Shown: piece after piece, positions 15,694-25,295 of the stretch
Layout of the letters: each line of letters starts with the position of its first letter
Numbering within the stretch: position 1 is the first letter of the stretch
Origin: Acidimicrobiaceae bacterium
Lineage (GTDB): Bacteria; Actinomycetota; Acidimicrobiia; Acidimicrobiales; RAAP-2
NCBI GenBank assembly: GCA_003133665.1
Contig: PKYK01000024.1
Span: 1 to 64,000 of the forward strand
Reading direction: 5' to 3'
Length of the DNA: 64,000 nucleotides
Made by a program: the position numbers and the translations under genes
The notes under the pieces: generated by a model
Seen by the model: only the letters and a program-made list of their open reading frames with translations
What the model was told of the DNA's origin: nothing
Database searches by the model: none

Positions 15694-16671
15694 TCAGGCG
15701 GCTGGGACGGCGTTGAGGGTCGCCGACGAGCTGACGTTGAAGTTGGGGGTGAAGGTTCCCGTGGCGCCCGCGACTGCCGGGGTCACGACGACCGTCTTCA
15801 AGTACTTCACTGCGGTGTAGACCCGCTTGCCGTTCACGATCACGGTCTTGCCCTTCTTCTTCAACAGCACCCACTTAACCGCCGGGACCTTCTTGATGAC
15901 CGCCGGGACGGCGATCGTCTTGAAGGTGACGGTGTAGGGGATCAGACCGAGCGTGCTGTAGTTCGTTCCACCCGTGGGCAGCGGGGCGGTCCAGAATGCG
16001 GCACCGATGCCACCCGGCTGCGATGACGCCCCGTGGTTGGCGAAACTCATGGTCAGCGGGGTCGCGACGCCCTGAATGGTTACGGTCGCGCTGGACACGT
16101 TCGTTGGGGTCAGCGCAACGCCATTCACGTCGTAGCCGAAGGCGCGAAACACGATGGTCTGGCCGACGAGGAACTCGTTGGTGATCTGGCACCCGCCGTA
16201 AACGGGCTTGATCGCGACGCTGTAGTTACCGCTCGCCACGATGGTGTCGACGTAGAGCGGGATCGGCGAGACGGCGATCACGTTCTGGACGGGTACCGCG
16301 ACCGCGACGCTGTAGGCCGCAGCGGTCGCCGTGGAGTAGTTCGCCGTGTCAGTCGGCGTCAACGTGGCGCCCAGCACGACGGTCCCTGCCGCGGTGGGAC
16401 CCCAGGGGCAGGTCGCGACGAACGGACTCGCCGTCGTCGTGGCCACCGAGCTGCAACCGCTGATGGCCGTGCCGGCGGCCGTGAAGGCGACCGTGCCAGC
16501 CACGCTCGCGGTCGCGGTGATGGCGACCGGCGGCTGGCCGACGATGGCCTTGCCACCGCTAAGGGCGATCGTAGGGGTCGTTGTCGCGGCGGATGCGGCC
16601 GTGACCCCGATCGTCCCCACGCTCGCCAGGACCATGGCCCCGACTGCTATGGATGACAGAAATCTCTTCAT
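15694..16671 (-). CDS. Secreted Ig-like-domain protein, function unknown
   Basis: A 325-residue exported protein with a clear signal peptide (MKRFLSSIAVGAMVLASVG, cleavage after ASA near residue 28). The mature part opens with a bacterial Ig-like domain: 'TPTIALSGGKAIVGQPPVAITATAS' spans 32-56, followed by 'GTVAFTAAGTAISGC' and 'LTPTDTANYSTATAA', matching Big_3_5-type folds. A Lys/Val-rich stretch (VKWVLLKKKGKTVIVNGKR, about 266-284) precedes a low-complexity end. There is no membrane anchor. It shares strand and export signal with its two neighbours, so a common cell-surface role is likely but unknown. Confidence 0.65.
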   Translation of the reverse strand: MKRFLSSIAVGAMVLASVGTIGVTAASAATTTPTIALSGGKAIVGQPPVAITATASVAGTVAFTAAGTAISGCSSVATTTASPFVATCPWGPTAAGTVVLGATLTPTDTANYSTATAAAYSVAVAVPVQNVIAVSPIPLYVDTIVASGNYSVAIKPVYGGCQITNEFLVGQTIVFRAFGYDVNGVALTPTNVSSATVTIQGVATPLTMSFANHGASSQPGGIGAAFWTAPLPTGGTNYSTLGLIPYTVTFKTIAVPAVIKKVPAVKWVLLKKKGKTVIVNGKRVYTAVKYLKTVVVTPAVAGATGTFTPNFNVSSSATLNAVPAA

Positions 16672-16699
16672 TGTGGTATTCCCTCTCTTTGGTTGATGA

Positions 16700-17296
16700 C
16701 TAACTCTTGACCGTCAGCGTGCCCGACAGGGTCGCTGTGAAGGCGTCGCTCTCGCTGGTTCCCGCGGAACTGTTGGAGACGGAGAAGGAGCCGGAGAACT
16801 TCAGGGTTCCCGACACGCCCTTCCACTTGCCCGAACCGCCGGTGACCTTGGCCACACCGATGACGGTCACCGTGGCCGGGGTCGACTGCGGGCCCGACTG
16901 GGTCCCTTCGGCGACCGACGCCGACGACTTCGTCTTGATGACGCTCAGCATCAACTTGCTACCGGCGCCCGCCAGGGTCCCGGCGCCCGAGAACGGATCG
17001 GTGTAGGCGATGTCGCCACCGGAGCCGCTGCCGGTCATGGTGCCGCCCGCCATGTACGTGGCGGCGCCCTTGCCCGACACGATGGTCCCGGTCACGGTGG
17101 AGGAGTTCCAGAGGAGTTTGATCGTCCCCCTGTAGGTGCCCTTGAAGGCCACCTTCTTCACCTTGACGACATGGGCCGTCGATACGTGGGAGGAGACCGC
17201 AGGCCCGGTGTTGGTGGCGGCGGAGGCAACCCCCGCCCCCATCAGCGACACGGCGCTTACGGTTCCGATTGCTAGGAATTTTCTGAATGTGCTCAT
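16700..17296 (-). CDS. Secreted beta-barrel-like protein, function unknown
   Basis: A 198-residue exported protein. It has a signal peptide MSTFRKFLAIGTVSAVSLMG with cleavage near ASA/A (residue 27). The mature chain is rich in Gly, Ser, Thr and Val in alternating patterns. The segment VTGGSGKWKGVSGTLKFSGS resembles the 'GGtGkFkgatGtl' strand-turn-strand of allene-oxide-cyclase/dirigent-like barrels, a weak match only. It is the first of the three secreted genes on the minus strand and is divergent from the LysR gene. Confidence 0.6.
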   Translation of the reverse strand: MSTFRKFLAIGTVSAVSLMGAGVASAATNTGPAVSSHVSTAHVVKVKKVAFKGTYRGTIKLLWNSSTVTGTIVSGKGAATYMAGGTMTGSGSGGDIAYTDPFSGAGTLAGAGSKLMLSVIKTKSSASVAEGTQSGPQSTPATVTVIGVAKVTGGSGKWKGVSGTLKFSGSFSVSNSSAGTSESDAFTATLSGTLTVKS

Positions 17297-17395
17297 GACG
17301 CCAATGTACGGGTGGTTTGAGGGCCGCCACTAGGGACTGAAGTCCTATTTATTAGATTTCGTGGTATCTGCCTCTGCTTTCGATAGACTATTCCT

Positions 17396-18349
17396 ATGGT
17401 CACCGACGAAGGTCCGACACTCCACCAGTTGCGCTGTTTCGTGGCCGTCGCCGACGAGGGCCAGTTCACCTCGGCCGCCGAACGCCTGGGCCTCGCCCAG
17501 CCCTCGCTCAGCTCCCAGGTCGGACGCCTGGAACAGATCCTGGGCGTGGACCTCTTCCTGCGCGCGCACCGCCCCATCACCCTCACCGACGCCGGAAAGG
17601 CCCTCCTGCCCATCGCCCGGCGCGCCCTCGGATCGATCGACGACGTGGTGCGCGCCGTGGCGGAGGTGGCGGACCTGCGACGCGGACACGTGACGGTGGG
17701 CGCGACCCCGAGCCTCGGCGCCACGCTGCTGCCCCGGGTGCTGGCGCGCTTTCACGAGCACCACCCCGACATCACGCTCTCGGTGCTCGAGCGCCACTCG
17801 GACGACTTGGCCGAGCAACTCGAGAACGGGTCGCTCGACCTCGCGCTCGCCGTCATGCCCATGCGGCGCGGCTCGCTCGAGCACACCGTGCTCGCCATCG
17901 AGGAGTTGGTGGTCATGGTCCCGAGCGACCACCCTCTCGCCGCCCAGGACGAAGTCCACCTCGAACAGTTGCTCGACGTACCCCTCATCATGTTCCGCGA
18001 GGGCTACAACCTGCGTTCGGCGACGCTCGGCGCATTCGCGCGCGCGGGGTTCGTCCCGCGCGTCGCCCTCGACGGCGCCGAGATCGGCAGCGTGAACGCT
18101 TTCGTGCGGGCGGGCATCGGTGCGGCCCTGGTCCCGGGAATCGTGGCCGGATCCGACCCCGACGTCGTGGTGCGACCGCTGGTCTCGCCACGGGTCGAAC
18201 GAACCATCGGGCTGGTGCGACCCTCTTCTCGCCCACCGTCGCGTTCGGCGGCCGCCCTGATCGAAGAGGTCACCGACTTCTTGGTCTCGGGCGAATGGCG
18301 CCACGAGGGAGCCGTGGGCTTCCGCTTGGCGCCCGGGGTCGGCGCGTGA
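17396..18349 (+). CDS. LysR family transcriptional regulator
   Basis: A 317-residue LysR protein. The N-terminal winged helix reads LHQLRCFVAVADEGQFTSAAERLGLAQPSLSSQVGRLE across residues 9-46 (key elements FTSAAERL and QPSLSSQV), followed by the linker helix and a periplasmic-binding-protein-like effector domain from about residue 95 (VTVGATPSLGATLLPRVL). It resembles the OxyR/CynR/CbbR branch, but no redox Cys pair is visible. It is divergent from the secreted-protein cluster and upstream of sdh; either could be its target. ATG at 17396. Confidence 0.88.
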   Translation: MVTDEGPTLHQLRCFVAVADEGQFTSAAERLGLAQPSLSSQVGRLEQILGVDLFLRAHRPITLTDAGKALLPIARRALGSIDDVVRAVAEVADLRRGHVTVGATPSLGATLLPRVLARFHEHHPDITLSVLERHSDDLAEQLENGSLDLALAVMPMRRGSLEHTVLAIEELVVMVPSDHPLAAQDEVHLEQLLDVPLIMFREGYNLRSATLGAFARAGFVPRVALDGAEIGSVNAFVRAGIGAALVPGIVAGSDPDVVVRPLVSPRVERTIGLVRPSSRPPSRSAAALIEEVTDFLVSGEWRHEGAVGFRLAPGVGA

Positions 18350-18428
18350 GCCGTCGCACCGGCCAAGGGACCCCCGAGTCCTTGCCTAGTATGGTCATCG
18401 GCGCGAATTCAACGAGTGAGGAGTAGAC

Positions 18429-19244
18429 GTGGCGGTTGTGGAGAGCTCGACGAAGGTAGTCCTAGGCGGGGTCCGGGGGGGGCCCGACGTTGCGACACTT
18501 CGAAAGGACCGCTGGTGGATCCAGCCAGTGGTCACCGTGTCGGTCCTCACGGCCTTCGTGATCTACTCCACCTGGGCCGCGTTCCAGAACAAGAACTACT
18601 ACGTCGGCGCCAACGTGCACCGCGACCTCATCAGCCCCTTCTACTCACCCTGCCTCTCGAGCAGCTGCGTGCCGGGTTCGACGTCGGGATTCGTGCTGCA
18701 CGGCTGGGCTCTGTCGCCCGCGCTGCTCATTCTGATCTTCCCGCTGGGATTCCGTCTCACGTGCTACTACTACCGGCGCAGCTACTACCGCGCCTTCTGG
18801 TGGTCGCCGCCGGCCTGCGCGGTCAGTGACGCGCACGGCTCGTACTCGGGCGAGACCAGGTTCCCGCTCATCATGCAGAACCTTCACCGTTACTTCTTCT
18901 ACGCGGGATTGGCGTTCAACACCCTGTTGACCTACGACGCCATTCGCGCGTTCCGCCAGCCCGGCCTCGGCTGGGGGGTCACGATCGGCACGCTCGTGCT
19001 CTGCCTGAACGCGGTGCTGCTGTGGGCCTACTCAATCAGTTGTCACGCCTGTCGCCACCTCTGCGGTGGTCAGGTCAAGAGCTTCTCCGCCCACCCGTTG
19101 CGCTACCGCTTCTGGAAGTTCCTGACTCCACTGAACGCCAAGCACATGAACCTGGCGTGGGCCTCGCTGATCTTCGTGGCGCTCACCGACGTCTACGTGC
19201 GCCTCGTCGCCTCAGGCGCGCTGAGCGACTACAAACTCTTCTAG
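18429..19244 (+). CDS. Succinate dehydrogenase membrane anchor, Sdh1-like single subunit
   Basis: A 271-residue protein with about five transmembrane segments. The helices carry His candidates for haem or quinone sites (LHGWALSPALL, NLHRYFFYAG, ISCHACRHLCGG). Its size and its place before sdhA match the mycobacterial Sdh1 anchor (Rv0249c type), in which one protein replaces SdhC and SdhD. It anchors the flavoprotein and iron-sulfur subunits and reduces quinone. GTG start with GAGGAG upstream. The Cys-rich loop HACRHLC is distinctive. Confidence 0.8.
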   Translation: MAVVESSTKVVLGGVRGGPDVATLRKDRWWIQPVVTVSVLTAFVIYSTWAAFQNKNYYVGANVHRDLISPFYSPCLSSSCVPGSTSGFVLHGWALSPALLILIFPLGFRLTCYYYRRSYYRAFWWSPPACAVSDAHGSYSGETRFPLIMQNLHRYFFYAGLAFNTLLTYDAIRAFRQPGLGWGVTIGTLVLCLNAVLLWAYSISCHACRHLCGGQVKSFSAHPLRYRFWKFLTPLNAKHMNLAWASLIFVALTDVYVRLVASGALSDYKLF

Positions 19245-19259
19245 ATCGAAGGAATCTCC

Positions 19260-21077
19260 GTGACCACCTCCCCATACGAACACCACGACTACGACGTACT
19301 CATCATCGGCGCCGGTGGCGCCGGTCTGCGCGCCGCCATCGAAGCCACCCAGCGCGGACTCAAGGTCGGCATCGTCACCAAGTCGCTGCTCGGCAAGGCC
19401 CACACGGTCATGGCCGAAGGCGGCATGGCGGCCGCCATGGGCAACGTCTACCCCGAGGACAACTGGATGGTCCACTTTCGCGACACCATGCGCGGCGGCA
19501 AGATGCTCAACAACTACCGCATGGCCGAACTGCACGCGAAGGAGGCTCCCGACCGCGTCCTCGAACTCGAGCAGTGGGGCGCACTGTTCGACCGGACCAA
19601 GGACGGCAAGATCCTCCAGCGTGACTTCGGTGGCCACCGGTACGCGCGTCTCGCGCACGTGGGCGACCGCACGGGCCTCGAACTGATTCGCACGCTCCAG
19701 CAGAAGGTCGTGTCAATGGGCACCGACGTCTTCATGGAGTGCAAGGTCCTGAAACTGGTCCACGACGACGCGGGGCGGATCGCCGGATGCGTCGCCTACT
19801 GGCGCCCCAACGGCGAGATCGTCACCTTCTCGGCCAAGGCCGTCATCCTGGCGACCGGTGGTGTGGGCAAGTCATGGAAATTCACCTCGAACTCGTGGGA
19901 GGGGACCGGCGACGGTCACGCCATGGCCCTGTGGGCCGGTGCCCGGCTCATCGACATGGAGTGCATCCAGTTCCACCCGACCGGCATGGTCTGGCCGCTC
20001 AGCGTGCGCGGGCTCCTCGTCACCGAAGGTGTTCGTGGCGACGGTGGCGTGCTGCGAAACTCCGAGGGCAAACGCTTCATGTTCAACTACGTCGCCGACA
20101 TGTTCCGCGCCGAAACGGCGGAGTCGGAAGAAGAGGCCGACAAGTGGTACGACGACCACACCGCCGGTCGCCGTCCGCCCGAACTCCTGCCCCGCGATGA
20201 AGTGGCGCGCGCGATCAACACCGAGGTGAAGGCCGGCCGCGGCGGACCCCACGGCGGCGTCTACCTCGACATCGCGTCCCGCCGATCGGCCGAGTTCATT
20301 CGCCGACGTCTGCCCTCGATGTACCACCAGTTCATGGAACTGGCGGGCGTCGACATCACCCGCGAGGCCATGGAGATCGGCCCCACCTGCCACTACATCA
20401 TGGGCGGCGTGCAGGTCGATGCCGACACCACGGCGACCTCGGTGCCCGGACTCTTCGCCGCGGGCGAAGTGGCCGCGGGACTGCACGGGGCCAACCGACT
20501 CGGCGGCAACTCGCTGAGCGACCTCATCGTCTTCGGCCGCCGCGCCGGGATGGGGGCCGCCGACTACGTCGAGAATGGTCACGCCGCCGAGGGTTTCGAC
20601 ATGGGCGAGGTCGAGGCTGCGGTCAAGGAGGCGATCGCCCCGTTCGATCGCACCAGCGGTGAGAATCCCTACGACATCCAGCGTGACCTGCAAGAGATGA
20701 TGCAGACCAACGTCGGAATCATCCGCACCGCCAGCGAGATCGACGAGGCCCTCGTGCAGCTCGACGGGTTCACCGAGCGCGTGAGGAACATCGCCGTCAA
20801 GGGTGGCCGGGCCTACAACCCCGGCTGGAACCTGGCGACGGATCTGCCGAGCATGCTCTCGGTGTGCAAGTGCGTGGCCCTCGGGGCGCGCGAGCGCAAG
20901 GAGTCGCGCGGCGGTCACACGCGCGAAGACTTCCCGAAGGCCGACCCCGAGTTCGGCAAGTTCAATTTTGCGCACTCGACGAGTGGCGGGAACTGGGACA
21001 GTGCCATCACCACCGCGCAGTCCCCGCTGCTGGTGATACCCGAAGAATTGAAGACCCTGCTGGAGGAGGCGAAGTAA
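19260..21077 (+). CDS. sdhA: Succinate dehydrogenase/fumarate reductase flavoprotein subunit
   Basis: A 605-residue flavoprotein. The FAD Rossmann motif IIGAGGAGLRAAIEA lies near residues 15-29, the covalent-FAD His is in KAHTVMAEGGMAA (about 47-59), and catalytic-site motifs follow: IQFHPTGMVWPLSVRG with RGDGGVLRN, and HGANRLGGNSLSDLIVFGRRAG near residue 410. It oxidises succinate to fumarate on the cytoplasmic face of the membrane complex. GTG start with GAAGGA upstream. The stop overlaps the sdhB ATG (TAATG). Confidence 0.96.
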   Translation: MTTSPYEHHDYDVLIIGAGGAGLRAAIEATQRGLKVGIVTKSLLGKAHTVMAEGGMAAAMGNVYPEDNWMVHFRDTMRGGKMLNNYRMAELHAKEAPDRVLELEQWGALFDRTKDGKILQRDFGGHRYARLAHVGDRTGLELIRTLQQKVVSMGTDVFMECKVLKLVHDDAGRIAGCVAYWRPNGEIVTFSAKAVILATGGVGKSWKFTSNSWEGTGDGHAMALWAGARLIDMECIQFHPTGMVWPLSVRGLLVTEGVRGDGGVLRNSEGKRFMFNYVADMFRAETAESEEEADKWYDDHTAGRRPPELLPRDEVARAINTEVKAGRGGPHGGVYLDIASRRSAEFIRRRLPSMYHQFMELAGVDITREAMEIGPTCHYIMGGVQVDADTTATSVPGLFAAGEVAAGLHGANRLGGNSLSDLIVFGRRAGMGAADYVENGHAAEGFDMGEVEAAVKEAIAPFDRTSGENPYDIQRDLQEMMQTNVGIIRTASEIDEALVQLDGFTERVRNIAVKGGRAYNPGWNLATDLPSMLSVCKCVALGARERKESRGGHTREDFPKADPEFGKFNFAHSTSGGNWDSAITTAQSPLLVIPEELKTLLEEAK

Positions 21078-21856
21078 TGGCTGACGTGACGATGCGGATC
21101 TGGCGTGGCGACGCCAGCGGCGGCGACTTCGAGAACTACACCATTGCCCAGAACGAGGGCGAGGTGGTGCTCGACGTGATCCACCGGATTCAAGCCACCG
21201 AGGCCCCCGACCTGGCGTGCCGCTGGAACTGCAAGGCCGGCAAGTGCGGGTCGTGCGCCGCGGAAGTCAACGGAAAACCCCGGTTGATGTGCATGACGCG
21301 CATGGACGACCTACCCGACGGACCGGTCACCGTCACCCCGATGAAGACCTTCCCGATCATTCGTGACCTCGTGACCGACGTGTCGTTCAATTTCGCCATG
21401 GCCGAAAAGGTGCCGGCGCTGCTGCCGCCACCAATGCCCGCCGAGGGCTACCGGATGTTCCAAGAGGACGTCGAGCGGGGCCAGGAGTTCCGCAAGTGCA
21501 TCGAGTGCTTCATGTGCCAAGACGTCTGTCACGTCATCCGCGACCACGAGGAGAACAAGCAGCACTACGCGGGGCCGCGCTTCTTCATCCGCTACGCCGA
21601 ACTCGAGATGCACCCGCTCGACACCAACGACCGTCGCGACCTCGTTCGAGAAGAGATGGGGCTGGGCTACTGCAACATCACCAAGTGCTGCACCGAGGTC
21701 TGTCCCGAGCACATCAAGATCACCGACAACGCGATCATCCCTCTGAAGGAGCGTGTCGTCGACGCCAACTACGACCCCGTCGCGTGGCTCGGCCGCAAGA
21801 TCCGCCGCAAGTCCAAGAGGTCGGCGTCCGAGGCCGCCGTGCAGCCCGCTCCGTAA
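21077..21856 (+). CDS. sdhB: Succinate dehydrogenase iron-sulfur subunit
   Basis: A 259-residue protein with a plant-type ferredoxin domain (CRWNCKAGKCGSCA and a downstream Cys in RLMCM for the 2Fe-2S cluster), then CIECFMCQDVC and CNITKCCTEVCP for the 4Fe-4S and 3Fe-4S clusters. It carries electrons from the flavin to quinone. The ATG at 21077 overlaps the sdhA stop, so the longer in-frame extension is not used. The C-terminal tail is basic (KIRRKSKRS). Confidence 0.95.
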   Translation: MADVTMRIWRGDASGGDFENYTIAQNEGEVVLDVIHRIQATEAPDLACRWNCKAGKCGSCAAEVNGKPRLMCMTRMDDLPDGPVTVTPMKTFPIIRDLVTDVSFNFAMAEKVPALLPPPMPAEGYRMFQEDVERGQEFRKCIECFMCQDVCHVIRDHEENKQHYAGPRFFIRYAELEMHPLDTNDRRDLVREEMGLGYCNITKCCTEVCPEHIKITDNAIIPLKERVVDANYDPVAWLGRKIRRKSKRSASEAAVQPAP

Positions 21857-21859
21857 GCG

Positions 21860-22231
21860 GTGGCCGACTTTCTCTCGAATGAGTGGTTCGAGAGCCTCAA
21901 TGAGACGTTGCGAGCCGCGGGGCCCGTGCCGTTCGAGGACGAGGCGCGAGTGTTTCGAGTGGTTCTCGAGTTCACTGACGCCCCCGCCTCGATGCCCCAC
22001 GCGCTCACCTTCACCTTGAGCCGCGACGAGGCGTCGGTCGCGGTCGGTGACCACCTGGCGGCCGACGCCCTCGTGCGCCTGACCTACGCCGATGGCCTCG
22101 CGCTCGCTACCGGGAAGTTCGACAGCGCCTGGGCGCTTCGCGAAGGGCGCCTCAAGGTGCGCGGCGACTTCCACGCCATCGTGCCGCTGTTGAGTTGGCT
22201 CCAGCAGGCCCACCCTCGGGCCGAGCAGTAG
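21860..22231 (+). CDS. SCP2 sterol-carrier-like domain protein
   Basis: A 123-residue single-domain protein with the SCP2 pattern: an N-terminal amphipathic helix (WFESLNETLRAAG), then strands, and the C-terminal 'DALVRLTYADGLALATGKFDSAWALREGRLKVRGDF' region (residues 72-107; LATG..D...A...GRLKV.GD is diagnostic). SCP2 domains bind lipids or acyl-CoA. GTG start 3 bases after the sdhB stop, so it may ride on the sdh transcript. The partner is unknown. Confidence 0.72.
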   Translation: MADFLSNEWFESLNETLRAAGPVPFEDEARVFRVVLEFTDAPASMPHALTFTLSRDEASVAVGDHLAADALVRLTYADGLALATGKFDSAWALREGRLKVRGDFHAIVPLLSWLQQAHPRAEQ

Positions 22232-22242
22232 ATCCGCATCCG

Positions 22243-23016
22243 GTGGATCTGCCGCTCGTTGAAGACGACCTCGCCGAGTCAGGGGTCATCGAGGCGCACA
22301 TGATGCACCCCGACGAGACCGCCATCCCGCAGGTCGCGGTGCTGTGCTTCTTCAACGAACTGCTGGAGCAGCTCGCCACGGAAGGCTCGCTCACGCCCGT
22401 CTACTCCTTGCGCAGCGAGATCGGCCACAACCCGGTCTACGAGTTCACGACCGAGTCTGGCACCGTTGCCGTCGTTCACCCTGGGGTCGGTGCCCCGCTC
22501 GCGGCGGGCTTCGTCGAGGAGATGGCCGCGCTGGGGGTCACGACCTTCGTGGCCTGCGGAGGCGCGGGCGCGCTCGTTGACGATCTCGCGCTCGGACACG
22601 TCATGGTCGTGGCGTCGGCGCTGCGCGATGAGGGCACCAGCTTCCACTACGCCCCACCCAGTCGCATCATCGACGCCGACCCCCTGGGCGTTCGCGTGCT
22701 CGAAGCCACGCTCCAGGCAATGGACGTTCCCTACTTCGTCGGTCGATCCTGGACGACCGACGCCCTCTTTCGAGAGACCCGCAGCCGGGTGCAGCGCCGC
22801 ATTGAAGAGAACTGCACGATGGTCGATATGGAGTCGTCGGCGTTCATCGCGGTCGCCAAGTATCGCCGGCTGCGCTTCGCCCAACTCCTCTACGCCGGCG
22901 ACACGCTGGCCGGTGACGAGTGGGACTCGCGCCACTGGGACCGCGCCCGTTCCGTACGCGAGCGGCTGTTCAACGTCGCCGCCCGAGCGGCGATCACGCT
23001 GCACAACTCCCTCTAG
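22243..23016 (+). CDS. Nucleoside phosphorylase (PNP/UDP family)
   Basis: The product of about 257 residues matches the purine/uridine phosphorylase family 1 fold: [37 protein letters not shown] across the phosphate-binding and ribose loops (key GVG and CGGAGAL), then [18 protein letters not shown], whose MES motif contacts the ribose, and a late '[11 protein letters not shown]' segment with the catalytic Asp. It splits a nucleoside with phosphate; base specificity cannot be read. I chose GTG 22243 near the preceding stop; an internal ATG (EAHMMHPDE) is an alternative. It ends tail to tail with mdh, sharing 4 bases. Confidence 0.75.
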   Translation: MDLPLVEDDLAESGVIEAHMMHPDETAIPQVAVLCFFNELLEQLATEGSLTPVYSLRSEIGHNPVYEFTTESGTVAVVHPGVGAPLAAGFVEEMAALGVTTFVACGGAGALVDDLALGHVMVVASALRDEGTSFHYAPPSRIIDADPLGVRVLEATLQAMDVPYFVGRSWTTDALFRETRSRVQRRIEENCTMVDMESSAFIAVAKYRRLRFAQLLYAGDTLAGDEWDSRHWDRARSVRERLFNVAARAAITLHNSL

Positions 23017-24008
23017 ATCAGTCCCAACTTCTGGACTTCGTCTCGCTCGCTCAAGAGCTCGTCGGTCGTGATCTTCACCCTCTCCGCGGCGAAGTCATCG
23101 AAGGCGAAGCCTTCCTTGATCTTCCACGAACCCGAGGCGTCGGTCTGGATCGGGAAACCGAAGGTGAGCCCGGCGGGTACGCCGTACTCGCCGTTCGAGG
23201 TCACGCCCACCGAGGCACAGTCGTCGGGTGCGGTAGGGGTGGTCAGGCTCACCACGGTGTCAATCGCGGCGTTGGCCGCTGACGCGGCCGAGCTCGCGCC
23301 ACGAGCCTCGATCACCGCGGCACCGCGCTTCTGGACGGTGGTCAGAAACTCACCACGCAGCCACTCCTGGTCGTTCACGGCGGCCGTCACGGGAGCTCCG
23401 TTCACCGTTGCGTTGGCGAAGTCGGGGAACTGCGTCGCGGAGTGGTTGCCCCATATTGCGAGGTTCTTCACTCCGCCAACACCCACACCGACCCTCTTCG
23501 CAATCTGAGTCTCCGCGCGATTCTGATCGAGGCGCGTCATGGCGAACCAACGGTCGGCCGGGACTTCGGGCGCGTTGGAACGGGCAATCAGGCAGTTGGT
23601 GTTACAGGGATTGCCCACGATGAGCACGCGCACGTCACTCGACGAGTTCTCGGCGATGGCACGACCCTGCGGCTTGAAGATGCCGCCGTTGACCTTCAGA
23701 AGGTCACCGCGCTCCATTCCCGCCTTGCGCGGAATCGATCCCACCAGCAACGCCCACGACGTGTTGGTGAAGGCGGTGTTGAGGTCGCTCGTCGCTTCGA
23801 TGCCGGCGAGCAGCGGGAAGGCGCAGTCGTCGAGTTCCATGACGACGCCCTCGAGGGACTTCATCGCCGGTTCGATCTCGAGGAGCCGCAACACCACTGG
23901 GGTGTTCGGTCCCAACAACTGCCCGGAGGCAATGCGAAACAGCAACTGGTAACCGATCTGGCCGGCAGCGCCGGTGACCGTGACGTGGACGGGGGTGGGG
24001 GTGGTCAT
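23013..24008 (-). CDS. mdh: Malate dehydrogenase, NAD-dependent, cytosolic-type
   Basis: A 331-residue LDH/MDH-family protein of the long MDH type. Present are the NAD loop [12 protein letters not shown] (residues 12-23), the substrate loop with Arg-Lys ([14 protein letters not shown]), [22 protein letters not shown], and the catalytic His in [12 protein letters not shown]. It interconverts malate and oxaloacetate. It lies 22 bases after icd on the same strand, so the two TCA genes are probably co-transcribed. Confidence 0.96.
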   Translation of the reverse strand: MTTPTPVHVTVTGAAGQIGYQLLFRIASGQLLGPNTPVVLRLLEIEPAMKSLEGVVMELDDCAFPLLAGIEATSDLNTAFTNTSWALLVGSIPRKAGMERGDLLKVNGGIFKPQGRAIAENSSSDVRVLIVGNPCNTNCLIARSNAPEVPADRWFAMTRLDQNRAETQIAKRVGVGVGGVKNLAIWGNHSATQFPDFANATVNGAPVTAAVNDQEWLRGEFLTTVQKRGAAVIEARGASSAASAANAAIDTVVSLTTPTAPDDCASVGVTSNGEYGVPAGLTFGFPIQTDASGSWKIKEGFAFDDFAAERVKITTDELLSERDEVQKLGLI

Positions 24009-24030
24009 GTTGCTCCTTGTGATGTACTCG

Positions 24031-25227
24031 CTAGAGACGGTCGGCGATGGCCGAGCCGAACTCGGAACACTTCACTTCGGTGGCGTCCTCCATCTGACGC
24101 GCGAAGTCGTAGGTCACGATCTTGTCGGCAATGGTCGCTTCGAGGGCGCGAATGATGTCGTTGGCGGCGTCGGTCCAGCCCAAGTGCTCGAACATCATTA
24201 CCCCCGACAGCAGCACCGATCCGGGGTTGACCTTGTCCTGGCCGGCGTACTTGGGCGCCGTGCCGTGGGTTGCTTCGAAGATGCCGTGACCGGTCATGTA
24301 GTTGATGTTGGCCCCCGGGGCGATGCCGATGCCGCCAACCTGGGCCGCCAGCGCGTCCGAAATGTAGTCACCATTCAGGTTCATGGTAGCGATGACGTCA
24401 ATTTCCGAAGGACGGGTGAGCACCTGCTGCAGGGCGATGTCGGCAATCACGTCCTTCACGAGCAGCTTGGAGCCGGGCTTGCCGCCACAGTCGTCCCACC
24501 CGACGGCGACGTCGGCGAACTCGTTGCGCACTAGTTCGTAGCCCCACTTCATGAATGCACCTTCGGTGTACTTCTGAATATTTCCCTTGTGCACCAGCGT
24601 CACCGATTCACGCTGGTGATCGAGTGCGTACTTGATGGCGGCCCGGATCAAACGCTCCGAGCCCCCTTTCGAGATGGGCTTGATGCCAAGGGCACTCATA
24701 TCGGGGATTTCCCAGCCGAACGCCTCCTTCAAGAAGGCGCGCAGCTTCTCCGCCTCGGGCGTGCCGGCCTGGAGCTCGAGTCCGCGGTAGACGTCCTCGG
24801 TGTTCTCACGAAAGATGACCATGTCAACCAGTTCGGGGTGTTTCACCGGCGAGGGGACGCCCTGGAACCAGCGCACGGGGCGAAGACAGACGTAGAGATC
24901 GAGAACCTGGCGAAGGGTGACGTTCAGGGAGCGAAATCCGCCGCCGATTGGCGTCGTGAGCGGCCCCTTGATACCAATGAGGTAGTCGCGGAAATCGACA
25001 ATCGTCTGCTCGGGCAACCACTCACCGGTTTCGTCGAAGGCTTTCTGGCCAGCCAGCAATTCCTTCCACTCGATCTTCTTGCCATGCTTCTTGGCGGCGG
25101 CGTCAAGCACGAGTTTTGCAGCCGGCCAGATGTCAATACCGATGCCGTCACCCTCGATGAAAGGGATGATCGGGTTGTCGGAAACGGATAGTACGCCTTC
25201 GGCGCTCAGTGTGATTTTTTCAGCCAT
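24031..25227 (-). CDS. icd: Isocitrate dehydrogenase, NADP-dependent, Escherichia coli-type dimer
   Basis: A 398-residue enzyme close in pattern to the E. coli homodimeric enzyme. The substrate/phosphorylation loop is [13 protein letters not shown], the Mg-isocitrate residues lie in ENTEDVYRG and [18 protein letters not shown], and the cofactor loop [15 protein letters not shown] retains the Lys-Tyr pair that selects NADP; a Tyr...Arg pair in YDFARQM agrees. It decarboxylates isocitrate to 2-oxoglutarate. No kinase/phosphatase gene (aceK) is nearby. Confidence 0.95.
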   Translation of the reverse strand: MAEKITLSAEGVLSVSDNPIIPFIEGDGIGIDIWPAAKLVLDAAAKKHGKKIEWKELLAGQKAFDETGEWLPEQTIVDFRDYLIGIKGPLTTPIGGGFRSLNVTLRQVLDLYVCLRPVRWFQGVPSPVKHPELVDMVIFRENTEDVYRGLELQAGTPEAEKLRAFLKEAFGWEIPDMSALGIKPISKGGSERLIRAAIKYALDHQRESVTLVHKGNIQKYTEGAFMKWGYELVRNEFADVAVGWDDCGGKPGSKLLVKDVIADIALQQVLTRPSEIDVIATMNLNGDYISDALAAQVGGIGIAPGANINYMTGHGIFEATHGTAPKYAGQDKVNPGSVLLSGVMMFEHLGWTDAANDIIRALEATIADKIVTYDFARQMEDATEVKCSEFGSAIADRL

Positions 25228-25295
25228 GTCGCCATCCTATGAGAATTCGCGATGGCCGGTCGGTGAAAGAAGGCCCCGGCAATGACTGAAAAGAA

